DNA of 64,000 bases from JBBCJR01 sp037190805 (GTDB lineage Bacteria > Pseudomonadota > Alphaproteobacteria > Sphingomonadales > Sphingomonadaceae), in the NCBI GenBank assembly GCA_037190805.1, contig JBBCJR010000005.1, positions 124,001-188,000 of the forward strand, written 5' to 3'. Numbering within the stretch: position 1 is the stretch's first letter; every line of letters begins with the position of its first letter. A model generated the notes under the pieces. That model was not told where the DNA came from. It did no database searches and saw only the letters and a program-made list of their open reading frames with translations. Of the stretch, positions 11,757 through 20,593 are shown one piece after another. Made by a program: the position numbers and the translations under genes.

Positions 11757-13772
11757 CTATCCCTCGATCCGCGAGAAATCGGCGACGCGGTGCACCGCGT
11801 CCCGCACCTGTGCCAGCATCCCCAATCGCGCCGCCCGCTTCTGCGGGTCTGCGTCATTCACCGTGACGGCCTCGAAAAAATCGTCGATCGGCGCGCGCAG
11901 GCTGGCCAGCGCCGCCATCGCGCCCTCGAAATCCTCGGCCACGACCGCCGCCTCGGCGCGTGGCCCCGCCGCCGCCAGCGCCGCGACCAGCGCCGCCTCG
12001 GCCGGCTCCGGCGCATAGCTCAGCGCCTGCGCGGTGGCAGCAGCGCCGTCCTTCTTCTCCTCGATGCGGAGGATATTCGCCGCCCGCTTGTAACCGGCAA
12101 GCAGGTTGGCGCCGTCGTCGGTGGCGATGAACGTTTCTAACGCTCTCATACGCGAGCCAAGTCGAGATAAGTCGGCATCATTTGTTGCCGCCACAACTGC
12201 ATCAATCAAATCAACTCGACCGCCCGCTGCTCGATTCTGAAACTTCCAACGGTCAATCAGAAAATCTATCACGTCTCTGGGTGCGATTTTCTGCAGATCA
12301 ATACGCAGATGCTTGGACAAAATTATAAACATCGCGCCAAGACCGGCTCTACGAAGGGCAAAGGGATCCTTAGAACCAGTCGGCTTCTCATCTATCGAGA
12401 AGAATGCAATTAGCGTATCCAGCTTGTCTGCCAAAGAAAGCGCTGTTGCCACCGGAGTTTTCGGGTTGGTTCCGTAATGGTCGCGGATGGCGTCGGCGAC
12501 GGCGCCGGGCAGGCCCTCGGCGCGGGCGTAGTAGCCGCCCATGACGCCTTGCAGTTCCGGGAACTCGCCGACCATGCCGGTGACGAGGTCGGCCTTGGCG
12601 AGGCGGGCGGCCTGTTCGGCCTGTTCGGGGTCGGCGCCCTTGACGATGCCCTGCTCCGCCAGCCAGCGGGCAAGTTTCGCCACCCGCTCGACCTTGTCGG
12701 CGACGGTGCCCAGCTTCTCATGGAAGGTGATCTGGGACAGCTTCTCGGCTTGGGCCGCCAACGGCGTCTTCAGGTCCTGTTCCCAGAAGAACTTGGCGTC
12801 CGACAGGCGCGCGGCCAGCACCTTGCGGTTGCCGGCGACGATCGCCTTGCCGCCGTCGGAAGCGACGATGTTGGCGACGCAGACGAACGCCGGCGCCAGC
12901 CCGCCATCGGCGCGCGAGGCGGCGAAATATTTCTGGTTGGTGCGCATGGTGAGCTGGATCACCTCGCGCGGGACGGCGAGAAAGCTCTGGTCGAAATCGC
13001 CCAGCAGCGGCACCGGCCATTCGGTGAGGCCGGCATTTTCTTCCACCAGACCCTCGTCATCGACCAGCGTCAGCCCGGCATCGACTGCCGCCGCGCGGGC
13101 GCCGTCGCGGATGATGCGGGCGCGCTCCTCATGGTCGAGGATGACGTGGCCGGCGCGCAGCTTCACCGCATAGTCGTCGGCGCCGCCGATGGTGATGGGC
13201 CCCTGATGCAGCGTCCGGTGACCGGCGGTGACGCAGCCGGAGCGGATGCCCGCCGCCTCCACCGCGATCACCTCCGCATCCAGCATAGCGATGATGCCTT
13301 GCAGAGGCCGCACCCAGCGCGGCGAGGCGGTCGACAGCGACGCCGCGCCCCAGCGCATGGACTTCGGCCACGGCAGGTCGCGGACGATCGCTTCCACCAC
13401 CTCGACCAGCACGGCCGTGGTGGCGCGGCCCGGCCGCTCGATCACCGCATAGAGAAAGCGTCCCTTGGGGTCCTCGCGTTCCTCCACCTGGTCGCGGGAA
13501 AGGCCGGTCGATTTCAGGAAGCCTTCGATGGCCTGCGCCGGCGCGTCCGCCTTCGGCCCGCGCCGCTCCTCGGCCACCGCCGCCGTCGCCGCGGGCAGGC
13601 CCCGCGCGATCAGCGCCAGCCTGCGGGGGGTCGAGAAGGTCTCGACCGGCGGCACCTCAAGCCCCGCCGCCGCCAGCTTCTCGGCGAACAGGCGGGCAAG
13701 GTCGGCGCGCGCCTTCGCCTGCATGCGGGCGGGGATTTCCTCCGACCACAGCTCAAGCAGGAAATCAGCCAC
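11757..13772 (-). CDS. glyS: Glycyl-tRNA synthetase beta subunit
   Basis: The 671-residue beta chain pairs with GlyQ in the alpha2beta2 bacterial glycyl-tRNA synthetase. It opens with ADFLLELWSEEIPARM and contains the family motif KPTGSKDPFALRRAGLG. The start is a GTG at 13772 with GAGGAGG seven bases upstream; it overlaps the end of glyQ by eight bases, indicating translational coupling. Bases of about 12132-12478 (residues roughly 432-547) are far less GC-rich than the rest of the gene and use AT-ending codons freely, yet the protein reads through without a break and keeps family motifs. This looks like a recombinant segment rather than damage. Confidence 0.96.
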   Translation of the reverse strand: MADFLLELWSEEIPARMQAKARADLARLFAEKLAAAGLEVPPVETFSTPRRLALIARGLPAATAAVAEERRGPKADAPAQAIEGFLKSTGLSRDQVEEREDPKGRFLYAVIERPGRATTAVLVEVVEAIVRDLPWPKSMRWGAASLSTASPRWVRPLQGIIAMLDAEVIAVEAAGIRSGCVTAGHRTLHQGPITIGGADDYAVKLRAGHVILDHEERARIIRDGARAAAVDAGLTLVDDEGLVEENAGLTEWPVPLLGDFDQSFLAVPREVIQLTMRTNQKYFAASRADGGLAPAFVCVANIVASDGGKAIVAGNRKVLAARLSDAKFFWEQDLKTPLAAQAEKLSQITFHEKLGTVADKVERVAKLARWLAEQGIVKGADPEQAEQAARLAKADLVTGMVGEFPELQGVMGGYYARAEGLPGAVADAIRDHYGTNPKTPVATALSLADKLDTLIAFFSIDEKPTGSKDPFALRRAGLGAMFIILSKHLRIDLQKIAPRDVIDFLIDRWKFQNRAAGGRVDLIDAVVAATNDADLSRLGSRMRALETFIATDDGANLLAGYKRAANILRIEEKKDGAAATAQALSYAPEPAEAALVAALAAAGPRAEAAVVAEDFEGAMAALASLRAPIDDFFEAVTVNDADPQKRAARLGMLAQVRDAVHRVADFSRIEG

Positions 13773-14652
13773 GGGCGGCCTCCTCAAGCCAGCCATTCTT
13801 TGCCATCCACGCCGTGCAGGCGCCTTTGGCAAGGTCACGGACGCGGCCGATATAGGCCTGCCGCTCGGCGACCGAGATGACGCCGCGCGCCTGCAGCAGG
13901 TTGAACAGGTGACTGGCCTTGATCGCTTGCTCATAGGCCGGCAGCGGCAGCGCCGCCGCGATCAGCGCCTGACAGGTCTCCTGCGCCTCACGGAACTGAC
14001 GCAGCAGGATGTCGACAGGGGCGTGTTCGAAATTATAGGCGCTGAACTGGCGCTCATTTTCCAGGAACACGTCGCCATAGGTCGTTCCGGCGTCGTTATA
14101 GGCAAGGTCGTAGACCGAATCGACGCCCTGGATATAGGTCGCCAGCCGTTCGAGGCCGTAGGTGATCTCGCCGGCCACGGGCTTGCAGTCATAGCCGCCG
14201 ACCTGCTGGAAATAGGTGAACTGCGTCACCTCCATCCCGTCGCACCAGACTTCCCAGCCCAGCCCCCATGCGCCCAGCGTCGGGCTTTCCCAATCATCCT
14301 CGACGAAACGGATATCATGCTTCGTGCGGTCGATGCCGATGGCGTCGAGGCTGCCCAGATACTGGTCGACGATATCGACCGGGGCCGGCTTCAGGATCAC
14401 CTGGAACTGGTAATAATGCTGGAGGCGGTTCGGATTCTCGCCATAGCGGCCGTCGGTCGGGCGACGAGACGGCTGGACATAGGCAGCGTTCCATGGCTCA
14501 GGCCCCAGCGCGCGCAGCGTCGTCGCCGGGTGGAAGGTCCCGGCCCCCATCTCGACATCATAGGGCTGAAGCACCACGCAGCCGCGCGCGCCCCAATAGT
14601 CCTGCAAGGTCAGGATGAGATTCTGGAAGCTGAGCGGCTTGGGTCGGTCCAA
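13765..14652 (-). CDS. glyQ: Glycyl-tRNA synthetase alpha subunit
   Basis: The catalytic alpha chain of bacterial-type glycyl-tRNA synthetase, here about 295 residues. It shows the family sequence LSFQNLILTLQDYWGARGC near the start and motif-2 region QPSRRPTDGRYGENPNRLQHYYQFQV. No ATG is available close to the conserved start, so a TTG at 14652 (LDRPKPLSFQN) is proposed, with GAGGACAGG just upstream; the annotated start is therefore tentative. It forms an operon with glyS through an eight-base overlap and probably continues into ppdK. Confidence 0.94.
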   Translation of the reverse strand: MDRPKPLSFQNLILTLQDYWGARGCVVLQPYDVEMGAGTFHPATTLRALGPEPWNAAYVQPSRRPTDGRYGENPNRLQHYYQFQVILKPAPVDIVDQYLGSLDAIGIDRTKHDIRFVEDDWESPTLGAWGLGWEVWCDGMEVTQFTYFQQVGGYDCKPVAGEITYGLERLATYIQGVDSVYDLAYNDAGTTYGDVFLENERQFSAYNFEHAPVDILLRQFREAQETCQALIAAALPLPAYEQAIKASHLFNLLQARGVISVAERQAYIGRVRDLAKGACTAWMAKNGWLEEAARG

Positions 14653-14764
14653 GGCGTGCCTGTCCTCATAGGATATGATGCCGGGGGCTTTGCCGCCTCG
14701 ACCGGCAAGGGTCAAGCGGTGGAAAGACTGGCGCGAACCAAGCGGCACGCTATGACCGACGGCG

Positions 14765-15643
14765 ATGATCTTCCGCTTCGTCCTGCTCATCCTCGCCCCC
14801 GTCTTGCTGATCGGCGCCGCGCCGCCTGTACCGGAGGCACGCCCGGCCCTGTGGCGGGTCGCCGACGAGGACACCACCATCTGGCTGGTCGGCACCATCC
14901 ACGCCCTGCCGCCGGGCCTGGTCTGGCGCACCGGACGGCTGGCCGAGGCGCTTGACGGCGCCGACTCGCTGGTGGTCGAGATGGTGCCGCCCGAAGACCC
15001 CGGCGCCCTCGGCCAAGTGATGACCCGGCTTGGTATGCCGTCAACGCCGCCCCCGCCCCTGACGGAGCGGGTGGATGCGGACAAGCGCGAGGCGCTGGCC
15101 ACGCTGATCGGACGCACGGGCATGCCCACAGGCATCCTCGACCGCATGAAGACATGGTTCGCCGCCGTCGCGCTGATGGGGCCGCTGATCGTCGAAAGCG
15201 GCGCCGATCCGGCCAGCGGCCTCGACCGGTTGCTGATCGACGACGCCCGCCGGCGCGGCCTTGCCGTCGAGGGGCTGGAGACCGCCGAACAGCAGTTCGG
15301 TTTCTTCGACGCCCTGCCGGAGGCGGAGCAGCGCGCCTTTCTGTCAGGCGTCGTCGAAGATGCCCCGACCGCCCGCGATCAGTTCGCCCGGATGACCGAC
15401 GCCTGGGCGAAAGGCGACGTCGTCCGCCTCGCCGCCTTTGCCGACGAGGATCTGGGCCGCACGCCGGCGCTGCGCGAAACGTTGCTGGTCAACCGCAACC
15501 GCAATTGGACGAAGGTCCTGAAGGCACGGCTCGACCGACCAGGCATCGTTCTGGTCGCGGTCGGCGCCGCGCATCTGGTCGGCGACGACTCGGTCCAGCA
15601 GATTCTGGCGGCCGATGGCATCGTTGCCCAGCGTATCCAGTAA
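14765..15643 (+). CDS. TraB/GumN family exported protein
   Basis: The 292-residue protein starts with a hydrophobic signal (MIFRFVLLILAPVLLIGAAP) and then shows the family signature LWRVADEDTTIWLVGTIHALPPG, with a second conserved block LVAVGAAHLVGDDSVQQILAADG near the C-terminus containing the family's GAAHL motif. TraB/GumN proteins have a tiki-like fold with putative metalloprotease character; the bacterial function is not settled, although some members lie in exopolysaccharide loci. Here the neighbours are glyQ (divergent) and rplY, so context says little. It is predicted to act in the periplasm. Confidence 0.85.
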   Translation: MIFRFVLLILAPVLLIGAAPPVPEARPALWRVADEDTTIWLVGTIHALPPGLVWRTGRLAEALDGADSLVVEMVPPEDPGALGQVMTRLGMPSTPPPPLTERVDADKREALATLIGRTGMPTGILDRMKTWFAAVALMGPLIVESGADPASGLDRLLIDDARRRGLAVEGLETAEQQFGFFDALPEAEQRAFLSGVVEDAPTARDQFARMTDAWAKGDVVRLAAFADEDLGRTPALRETLLVNRNRNWTKVLKARLDRPGIVLVAVGAAHLVGDDSVQQILAADGIVAQRIQ

Positions 15644-15767
15644 CCGTGCCGCCCGTGCCCTGCGGCCTTGTGTTTTCGGCGATCCGGCCCTATAGGCCGC
15701 CCGCCCGCATGGTCATCCCTGGAGGCGTGCGCGGCAGGTTCCAGATCCAGTTTTATCGGAGAATGAC

Positions 15768-16394
15768 ATGAGCGATCAGATGACGCTCGCAGCCGAGACG
15801 CGTGAAGGGGTTGGCAAGGGAGCCTCCCGTGCGCTGCGTCGCGACGGCCGCGTGCCCGCCGTGATCTACGGCGACAAGAAGGACCCGGTTGTGATCCACG
15901 TCGAGGAAAAGGCGCTGGTTCGCCTGCTCGGCACCGGCCACTTCATGAACTCGGTGGTGATGATCGAGAACGGCGGCAAGCCGATCCGCACCCTGCCGAA
16001 GGACGTCGCCTTCCACCCGGTCAGCGACCGGCCGATCCATGTCGACTTCCTGCGCATCTCCGAGCACGCCAAGGTCCACGTCAACGTGCCCGTGGTGTTC
16101 ACCGACGAAGAGGAAAGCCCCGGCCTGAAGCGCGGCGGCGTCCTCAACATCGTCCACCACGACCTCGACCTGGTGGTCGATGCCGCCCATATCCCGAGCG
16201 AGATCAGCATCTCGCTGAAGGGCCGCGACGTGGGCGACACCATCCACATCAGCGACGTCACCCTGCCGCGCGGCGCCACTGCCGGCACGGCCGAAGCCGA
16301 CCTTACCATCGCCACCATCGTCGCCCCGTCGGCGCTCAAGTCGTCGGAAGGCGACAATGAGACCACGGCCGCCGAGGCGGACGAAGAGGCCTGA
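15768..16394 (+). CDS. rplY: 50S ribosomal protein L25/general stress protein Ctc
   Basis: The 208-residue protein binds 5S rRNA in the large subunit. The N-terminal L25 domain (TREGVGKGASRALRRDGRVPAVIYGDKK) is followed by the C-terminal TL5/Ctc beta domain (VHVNVPVVFTDEEESPGLKRGGVLNIV) and an acidic tail (ETTAAEADEEA). This is the long two-domain form, roughly twice the size of the E. coli L25. A TATCGGAG site precedes the ATG. It is followed by pth after 48 bases, a very common pairing in alphaproteobacteria. Confidence 0.97.
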   Translation: MSDQMTLAAETREGVGKGASRALRRDGRVPAVIYGDKKDPVVIHVEEKALVRLLGTGHFMNSVVMIENGGKPIRTLPKDVAFHPVSDRPIHVDFLRISEHAKVHVNVPVVFTDEEESPGLKRGGVLNIVHHDLDLVVDAAHIPSEISISLKGRDVGDTIHISDVTLPRGATAGTAEADLTIATIVAPSALKSSEGDNETTAAEADEEA

Positions 16395-16442
16395 GACTGA
16401 CGGTCCGGCGGCCATGCGGTCGCCGGACCTTCCCTCACCGCC

Positions 16443-17018
16443 ATGCAGCTCTGGGTCGGCCTCGGCAATCCGGGCGCGCAATATGCGCTCAACCGGCACA
16501 ATGTCGGTTTCATGGCGGTGGATGCGATCGCCGAAATCCACGGGTTCGAGCCCTGGAAGCGCGCTTTTCAGGGCTGGAGTTGCCAGGGTCGTGTCGGCAG
16601 CGACCGCCTTGTCCTGCTGAAACCCGCGACGTTCATGAACGAAAGCGGCCGCGCGGTCGGCGAAGCAGCGCGCTATTTCAAGATCGACCCGGCGGACGTC
16701 ACCGCGTTCCATGACGAGCTCGACCTCGCGCCCATGAAGGTGAAGGTGAAGACCGGCGGCGGCACCGCCGGCCACAACGGCCTGCGCTCGACCGAATCGC
16801 ATCTGGGCACGGCGGACTTCCGCCGTGTTCGCATCGGTATCGGCCATCCCGGGTCGAAGGATCGGGTGACCGGTCATGTCCTGGGCAATTACGCCAAGGC
16901 CGAGATTGACCCCCTCGCCGACCTGCTCGGCGCCATCGCCGCCGAGGCGCCGTGGCTGGCCGCCGGTGACGACGCACGGTTCATGAACGAGGTCGCGCTG
17001 CGGCTGGCGGACGCATGA
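16443..17018 (+). CDS. pth: Peptidyl-tRNA hydrolase
   Basis: The 191-residue enzyme cleaves peptidyl-tRNA released by drop-off and recycles tRNA in the cytoplasm. It starts LWVGLGNPGAQYALNRHNVGFMAVD, with the catalytic histidine at residue 20, and has the family motifs KPATFMNESGRAV and FHDELDLAPMKVKVKTGGGTAGHNGLRS. Length is normal for Pth. The stop overlaps the start of the following 2OG oxygenase in an ATGA, so the two are translationally coupled, and rplY lies just upstream. Confidence 0.97.
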   Translation: MQLWVGLGNPGAQYALNRHNVGFMAVDAIAEIHGFEPWKRAFQGWSCQGRVGSDRLVLLKPATFMNESGRAVGEAARYFKIDPADVTAFHDELDLAPMKVKVKTGGGTAGHNGLRSTESHLGTADFRRVRIGIGHPGSKDRVTGHVLGNYAKAEIDPLADLLGAIAAEAPWLAAGDDARFMNEVALRLADA

Positions 17019-17620
17019 CCGTCCGGGCCCTGTTCCAGACCCTGTTCTATGAAGATCGGCTGGCCGACGACGCCCTGATCGGCGATCTCGCCGATGCCTG
17101 CCGCGACCTCGCCGCCGAGGATCGTGCCGGCCGCGCCTGGTCGAAGGCGCACGGCTATCGCGGCTATACCTCCTACGCCTCGCTTGCCGACCTGCCGGAA
17201 CGCGATCCGCGCTTCGCCGATCTGCTGCGCCCGCTCGGCCGCCATGTCGCCCGGTTCGCGGAGGCCTGTGCCTTCGACCTCGGCGGTCGGCGGCTGAAGC
17301 TCGACAGCCTGTGGGTCAACGTCCTGAAGCCGGGCGGCATGCATTCGGGTCATATCCATCCGCACAGCGTGGTCTCGGGCACGCTCTATGTCGCCGTCCC
17401 GCCCGGCTCCGGGTGCCTGAGGCTGGAAGATCCACGTCTGCCGACCCTGATGGCCGCCCCGACTCGCCGTCCCGACGCACTGGAAGCCTTGCAGCCCTTC
17501 ATTCGCGCACGCCCCGAGACCGGCAGCCTGTTCCTCTGGGAGAGCTGGCTGCGCCACGAGGTCGAACCCAATGGCGCCAAAGCCGACCGGATCAGCATCA
17601 GCTTCAACTACCGGGTGTAG
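17015..17620 (+). CDS. 2-oxoglutarate/Fe(II)-dependent oxygenase (TIGR02466-like)
   Basis: The 201-residue protein has an iron-binding pattern in HSGHIHPHSVVSGTLYV (histidines at 110, 113, 115 and 117) and a distal histidine at 181 (SWLRHEVEPN) followed by RISISFN, where the arginine can bind 2-oxoglutarate. These features fit the double-stranded beta-helix oxygenases grouped as TIGR02466. The substrate is unknown. Its ATG overlaps the pth stop codon (ATGA), placing it in an rplY-pth unit, so a protein or RNA of the translation apparatus is a possible substrate; that is inference. It converges on the TPR peptidase gene. Confidence 0.82.
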   Translation: MTVRALFQTLFYEDRLADDALIGDLADACRDLAAEDRAGRAWSKAHGYRGYTSYASLADLPERDPRFADLLRPLGRHVARFAEACAFDLGGRRLKLDSLWVNVLKPGGMHSGHIHPHSVVSGTLYVAVPPGSGCLRLEDPRLPTLMAAPTRRPDALEALQPFIRARPETGSLFLWESWLRHEVEPNGAKADRISISFNYRV

Positions 17621-17627
17621 GACAAGG

Positions 17628-17691
17628 CCGATCCCGGTCCGACTGGTGCGGCACCGAGCCCACATCCGCCCAGCCGCCATTTCGGGATCGG
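17628..17691. repeat. Inverted repeat between convergent genes
   Basis: CCGATCCCG at 17628-17636 and CGGGATCGG at 17683-17691 are perfect reverse complements, and a small GGTGC-G-GCACC palindrome lies between them. This two-hairpin structure is in the short gap between the 2OG oxygenase and the opposing peptidase gene. It probably forms at transcript ends; no T run follows. Confidence 0.35.
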
Positions 17692-17715
17692 GCACAGACA
17701 CCCCCGCATCTCCGG

Positions 17716-19275
17716 CTAGTCTTCGCTAGAATCGTCGTCGCCGTCGTCAGCAACACTGTCCATCCCTCCACGGCCCCAAAGCGCCAGCGACGCGGCGTCG
17801 GTTCGACCGGCATCGATCAACGACAGCAGCCGCGTCGCCCGTTCAGCGCCTGCGGCTGAGCCATGGCGCGAGAAGGTCAGCGGCATCAGTAGGGCGCGTG
17901 CCTCCCGCGGCTTGTCATCGCGCAAATACTGCATCACCGCCTGCATCCTGAGGCCATCATCTTGCGGTGCGAGTTCAACGGCCCGGTGCAGACCCGCCAC
18001 TGCCGCCGGCGTAGGCGCTTCGCCCGCCCACCCGAAGCTGTGATAATAAAGCACCAGCGGCCAGGCCCGATCGTTATCAATGCGATTGGCGCTGACCAGC
18101 CAGCCTCGCGCTTCGCGCCATTGCGCGGCGTCATCGACCCCGGCCTTGTCCAGTCGGCGAAGGCGCGCGCGCGCCTTATAGAGCAGCGCCTCAAGAAATT
18201 GTGGCCGGGCGGCCAGCGCGCGATCAGCAGCTGCTTCGGCCGCATCGTCATTGCCGACATCATATTCGGTTTCGGCCAGAAGCACCTGAACGTCCGGGTC
18301 GTCGGCAAAGGGCTCCGCCAGCCGCCGCGCCTCGACGACGAGTTCGGCGGCTTCTTCTTCGTTGACGCCACGATCGGTTTTCATCCGCACAGCGATCGTC
18401 GCCGCCTCACCAGGAGTAAGCGAGCGGACGGAGACAGGGCCGACCGGAAGGTCGGCGGCGGGAATCCGTGCATAGCTGAGCCGGAGACGCTCCAGATAGC
18501 GGTCCAGTTGCTTCTCCAGCGCATCCAGATCCCCGAACGCGCGCTCCGCCGCTTCAAGACTGGAGATGCCTTCGTTCATCAGCGCCAGATAGCGACTCAA
18601 CTGGCCGCCGCGGTTGGGTTCGAAGGCCAGATAGTGAACCATCAGCCAGCCGCGACCATAGAGTGCCTCGCGCTGGGCCGAACCGAGTTTTTCCGCCGGC
18701 GCGAGCATTTCCCTGAGCGGCAACGGCTTGCCGTTCAGCAGTCCGTAAGCACGATGCCGGGGTGGCTTGCCATAGTCCAGATCGCCATCGTCGGTGAACT
18801 CGGCCGTGGCGACGAACTCGGCAAACCCCTCGACATACCATGGTGGATAGATGGCGGCGTAGTTCCGCAGCATGAAATGATGAGCGTATTCGTGCTTGAG
18901 GATGGTTTCGGAGTCGAGATCCCAAGACCCTGCGCTCGAACGGCGCGATACGAAGGCCACAGTTCCGCTGGCACGCGCCATGTAGAAGCCGACGACATTG
19001 CCGGCTTTGCTACCGTATAGCTTCTGCAAGGCTCCGTCCCCGCGAACCACATAGACGGTCAGGCGGTTGGAGGTGTCGCCCTCCTGCTCCGGCATCCCGT
19101 AAAGCATGCGCAGCGCCTGATCGAAGCGTTCCAGCCGAGCGGCGTAGCGCTCCATCCAGGCTGGCGGCGCATCCGCGATCAGACGAAAATGCGTCGTCGT
19201 GGCTTCCATCCAGGCGGCATGCGCCGGCGAGGCCGTTATCAGGATCGCAAGAAAGACGGCGAGCGTACGTGCCAT
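17716..19275 (-). CDS. Exported TPR-containing metallopeptidase-like protein (DUF1570-like)
   Basis: The 519-residue protein has a signal peptide ending in SPAHA, then a domain with a zinc-peptidase motif HEYAHH (residues 128-133; LKHEYAHHFMLRNY) followed by PPWYVEGFAEFVA, whose glutamate fits a third zinc ligand as in gluzincins. The C-terminal half is helical with repeated alanine/leucine patterns, compatible with tetratricopeptide repeats (for example DDAAEAAADRALAARPQFLEALLYKARARL). The tail is strongly acidic (DDGDDDSSED). I prefer ATG 19275 over 19281 because GGGGGA is then seven bases upstream. The periplasmic or cell-surface substrate is unknown. Confidence 0.8.
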   Translation of the reverse strand: MARTLAVFLAILITASPAHAAWMEATTTHFRLIADAPPAWMERYAARLERFDQALRMLYGMPEQEGDTSNRLTVYVVRGDGALQKLYGSKAGNVVGFYMARASGTVAFVSRRSSAGSWDLDSETILKHEYAHHFMLRNYAAIYPPWYVEGFAEFVATAEFTDDGDLDYGKPPRHRAYGLLNGKPLPLREMLAPAEKLGSAQREALYGRGWLMVHYLAFEPNRGGQLSRYLALMNEGISSLEAAERAFGDLDALEKQLDRYLERLRLSYARIPAADLPVGPVSVRSLTPGEAATIAVRMKTDRGVNEEEAAELVVEARRLAEPFADDPDVQVLLAETEYDVGNDDAAEAAADRALAARPQFLEALLYKARARLRRLDKAGVDDAAQWREARGWLVSANRIDNDRAWPLVLYYHSFGWAGEAPTPAAVAGLHRAVELAPQDDGLRMQAVMQYLRDDKPREARALLMPLTFSRHGSAAGAERATRLLSLIDAGRTDAASLALWGRGGMDSVADDGDDDSSED

Positions 19276-19430
19276 TGTCATTCCCCCATCACGCCTGCTG
19301 ACGCTAAACCGCGCCGGCCGTTACGCCAAGTCAACGATCGCCGCCCGACTGGCGCTTCGCCGACAAAACGCCTATCCGGCTCGCGATCGGGCCGCACCTG
19401 CGGCTGTTGGGAAGGCAAGGGTTCTAAGTC

Positions 19431-20531
19431 ATGGGGTTTCGCTGCGGTATCGTCGGGCTGCCGAATGTCGGCAAATCCACCCTGTTCAACGCGCTGACCG
19501 AAACGGCGGCGGCGCAGGCGGCGAACTATCCCTTCTGCACCATTGAGCCGAATGTCGGCCAGGTCGCCGTGCCCGACCCCCGCGCCGACAAGATTGCCGC
19601 CATCGCCGGATCGGCCAAGATTCTGGAAACCCAGCTCGGCTTCGTCGACATCGCCGGGCTTGTGCGCGGCGCCTCGAAGGGTGAAGGGCTGGGCAACCAG
19701 TTCCTGGCCAATATCCGCGAGGTGGACGCTATCGTCCATGTCCTGCGGTGCTTCGAGGATGGCGATATCACCCATGTCGAGGGCAAGATCGACCCGATCG
19801 CCGATGCCGAGACGGTTGATACCGAACTGATGCTCGCCGATCTCGAAAGCTTGGAGAAGCGCGTTCCCGCCTTCGCCAAGAAGGCCCAGCAGGGCGACAA
19901 GGAAGCCAAGGTCGCCGCCTCCGTCCTCGGGCAGGCGCTAGCGCTGCTGCGTGATGGCAAGCCCGCCCGGCTGACCGAACCGCGCGACGAGGACGAAGCC
20001 CGCGTGTTCCAGCAGGCGCAGCTGCTGACCTCGAAGCCGGTGCTCTATGTCTGCAACGTCGAGGAAAGCGCAGCCGCGAACGGCAACGCCCAGTCGGCCC
20101 GCGTGTTCGAGCGGGCGGCGGCGGAAGGGGCCGAGGCGGTGGTCATCTCTGCCGCGATCGAGGCCGAGATCGCCGGCATGGCGCCTGAGGATCGGCCGGC
20201 CTTCCTCGCCGACCTCGGCCTCGACGAAACCGGCCTCGCCCGCGTCATCCGCGCCGGCTACCGGCTGCTCGATCTCATTACCTTCTTCACCGCCGGGCCG
20301 AAGGAGACTCGCGCCTGGACCGTCGCCAAGGATGCCCGCGCACCCCAGGCCGCCGGCGCCATCCACAGCGATTTCGAGCGCGGCTTCATCCGTGCCGAGA
20401 CGATCTCCTATGACGATTATGTCCGTCTGAACGGTGAAGCCGGCGCCCGCGAAGCCGGGCGGCTGCGCTCCGAAGGCAAGGATTATGTCGTCCAGGACGG
20501 CGACATTCTTCTGTTCCGCTTCAACGTCTGA
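19431..20531 (+). CDS. ychF: Redox-regulated ATPase/GTPase YchF (Obg family)
   Basis: The 366-residue P-loop protein has G1 GLPNVGKST at residues 9-17, the switch region GFVDIAGLVRGASKGEGLGNQFL, the NVEE motif of the ATP-preferring YchF branch (LYVCNVEESAA), and the C-terminal TGS/ubiquitin-like domain ending DYVQDGDILLFRFNV-like. YchF associates with ribosomes and stress responses. Length is typical (about 363-366). It is preceded by a divergent peptidase gene and followed by the acyltransferase genes after 62 bases. Confidence 0.97.
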   Translation: MGFRCGIVGLPNVGKSTLFNALTETAAAQAANYPFCTIEPNVGQVAVPDPRADKIAAIAGSAKILETQLGFVDIAGLVRGASKGEGLGNQFLANIREVDAIVHVLRCFEDGDITHVEGKIDPIADAETVDTELMLADLESLEKRVPAFAKKAQQGDKEAKVAASVLGQALALLRDGKPARLTEPRDEDEARVFQQAQLLTSKPVLYVCNVEESAAANGNAQSARVFERAAAEGAEAVVISAAIEAEIAGMAPEDRPAFLADLGLDETGLARVIRAGYRLLDLITFFTAGPKETRAWTVAKDARAPQAAGAIHSDFERGFIRAETISYDDYVRLNGEAGAREAGRLRSEGKDYVVQDGDILLFRFNV

Positions 20532-20593
20532 CAATCTTCCCTCAACCAACGCTCGTCTAGGGTCGCGGGGGCAAGCGGGGAGCGACAATCAGG

